From a virus: a stretch of 29,189 bases of DNA. A model generated the notes under the pieces. It did no database searches. It saw only the letters and a list, made by a program, of their open reading frames with translations, and was not told where the DNA came from. Of the stretch, positions 28,629-29,189 are shown in pieces; position 1 is the first letter of the stretch; every line of letters starts with the position of its first letter. Position numbers and translations under genes: made by a program. The stretch is from the IMG/VR virus record IMGVR_UViG_3300035698_015804, positions 1-29,189 of that record; one strand, written 5' to 3'.

Positions 28629-29189
28629 TTAGTCGGCCACAACAATTCTTATACTAACCGAATCTACAGGCATCCAAATTCTTAAAAGTGAAGAGCTCAC
28701 AGCACTTACTTGATATGGTAAAATAGATTCATTGTCATCATTGTCCCAGCATTGATAGTGAACGAATTGTGTTCCTATTGTAGAAGTATCGATATCACTG
28801 TAATATAGTGTGTCACCTGAAGGTGTCCATGAATTTACAACTGTTGAAAGACCCACAAATGATGTACCAGATGATCCACTTGTGCCTGAGCTACCAGAGG
28901 AGCCTGAGGAGCCTGAGGAGCCACTCGTTCCTGAACTGCCTGAACTACCATTCGTGCCTGAAGTTCCGCTTGAGCCTGAACTGCCACTACTACCACTCGT
29001 TCCTGAACTTCCGCTTGTGCCTGAACTACCACTCGTTCCTGAACTTCCGCTTGTGCCTGAACTTCCGCTTGTGCCTGAACTACCACTCGTTCCTGAACTG
29101 CCACTACTACCACTCGTTCCTGAACTTCCGCTTGTACCAGAAGAGCCACTCGTTCCTGAGCTTCCGCTTGAGCCTGATGTCCCTGAACT
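28629..29189 (-). CDS. Fibre-like protein with collagen-like Gly-X-Y repeats, 5' partial
   Basis: The frame is open to the right edge and ends with TAA at 28631-28629. About 105 residues of Gly-X-Y triplets (mainly G-T-S and G-S-S) lead into a C-terminal domain of about 75 residues, from FVGLSTVVNSWTPSG through YYSDIDTSTIGTQFVHY to IRIVVAD. Gly-X-Y arrays form triple-helical stalks in phage tail fibres, and the C-terminal part may be a trimerisation or tip domain. The GTG at 28856 is internal, not a start. The N-terminus lies outside the window. Confidence 0.72.
   Translation of the reverse strand, partial: SSGTSGSSGSSGTSGSSGTSGSSGTSGSSGSSGTSGSSGTSGSSGTSGSSGTSGSSGTSGSSGTSGSSGSSGSSGTSGTNGSSGSSGTSGSSGSSGSSGSSGTSGSSGTSFVGLSTVVNSWTPSGDTLYYSDIDTSTIGTQFVHYQCWDNDDNESILPYQVSAVSSSLLRIWMPVDSVSIRIVVAD
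28866..29189 (-). repeat. 18-bp-type tandem repeats coding Gly-Thr-Ser / Gly-Ser-Ser
   Basis: On the minus strand the units read like GGAACGAGTGGTAGTTCA and GGCACAAGCGGAAGTTCA, repeated with codon-level variation to the window edge. The protein triplet is constant while DNA varies, so the repeat is selected at the protein level, though near-identical units also allow length change by recombination. Confidence 0.75.

Noticed and set aside
28835-29149. Minus-strand ORF of VQERVVVQAQAE-type repeats
   Set aside because: It is the shifted-frame reading of the Gly-X-Y repeats; the in-frame Gly-X-Y reading continues into a real C-terminal domain.

Overview
The window looks like part of a large, AT-rich, T4-like (myovirus-type) tailed phage genome. 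The evidence is a UvsW-type helicase next to a UvsY-type mediator, a gp41/DnaB-type replicative helicase, a T4-type family B DNA polymerase, free-standing homing endonucleases, exact TATAAATA late-promoter-like boxes, and tightly packed genes that often overlap by ATGA or TAATG. Shine-Dalgarno sites of the AAGGAG type are common. No tRNA, rRNA, CRISPR array or integrase was seen. Apart from the GC-rich left edge, no stretch over 300 bases lacks a gene.

Layout. (1) 1-539: the GC-rich 3' end of an acidic-tailed gene, unlike everything to its right. (2) 536-1521: a short remnant and a zinc-ribbon/Vsr-like homing endonuclease. (3) 1514-8249, plus strand: a run of genes, most beginning with a near-identical 10-15 residue peptide of the form M-R-L-Q-x-Y-L/I-x-E. 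They include a P-loop kinase, an ADP-ribosyltransferase-like protein, a complete CCA-adding tRNA nucleotidyltransferase with HD domain, a zincin metallopeptidase and several paralogous unknowns. (4) 8263-10871, minus strand: uvsW, a GIY-YIG endonuclease and uvsY. (5) 10978-23408, plus strand: an early/middle-type block with replicative helicase, Mom-like DNA modification enzyme, dUTPase, family 4 uracil-DNA glycosylase, NADAR protein, DNA polymerase, ClpP-like protease, lytic transglycosylase and many small unknowns. It is driven from a divergent promoter region at 10878-10940. (6) 23405-29189, minus strand: more genes with the same N-terminal peptide, a DHH phosphoesterase with an in-frame stop, a conserved structural-looking gene, and a Gly-X-Y repeat fibre-like protein running off the right edge.

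Main idea. The shared N-terminal peptide closely resembles the T4 capsid targeting sequence of internal proteins (IPI/II/III), which ends in an (L/I)-x-E prohead-protease site. About seventeen otherwise unrelated proteins on both arms carry it. I infer a large set of head-packaged, probably co-injected effectors, including enzymes that could act on tRNA, ADP-ribosylation targets and host proteins at the moment of infection. Cargo families recur on both arms, which suggests a modular system in which the targeting cassette is fused to different cargo.

Other points of note: a possible ribosomal hop (CTT TGA CTT) restoring a perfect DHH motif, a DNA polymerase that seems to start at ATT, a possible -1 frameshift gene, a 19-bp palindrome covering both -35 boxes of the divergent promoters, and a NADAR protein encoded in the same genome as ADP-ribosyltransferase-like proteins.
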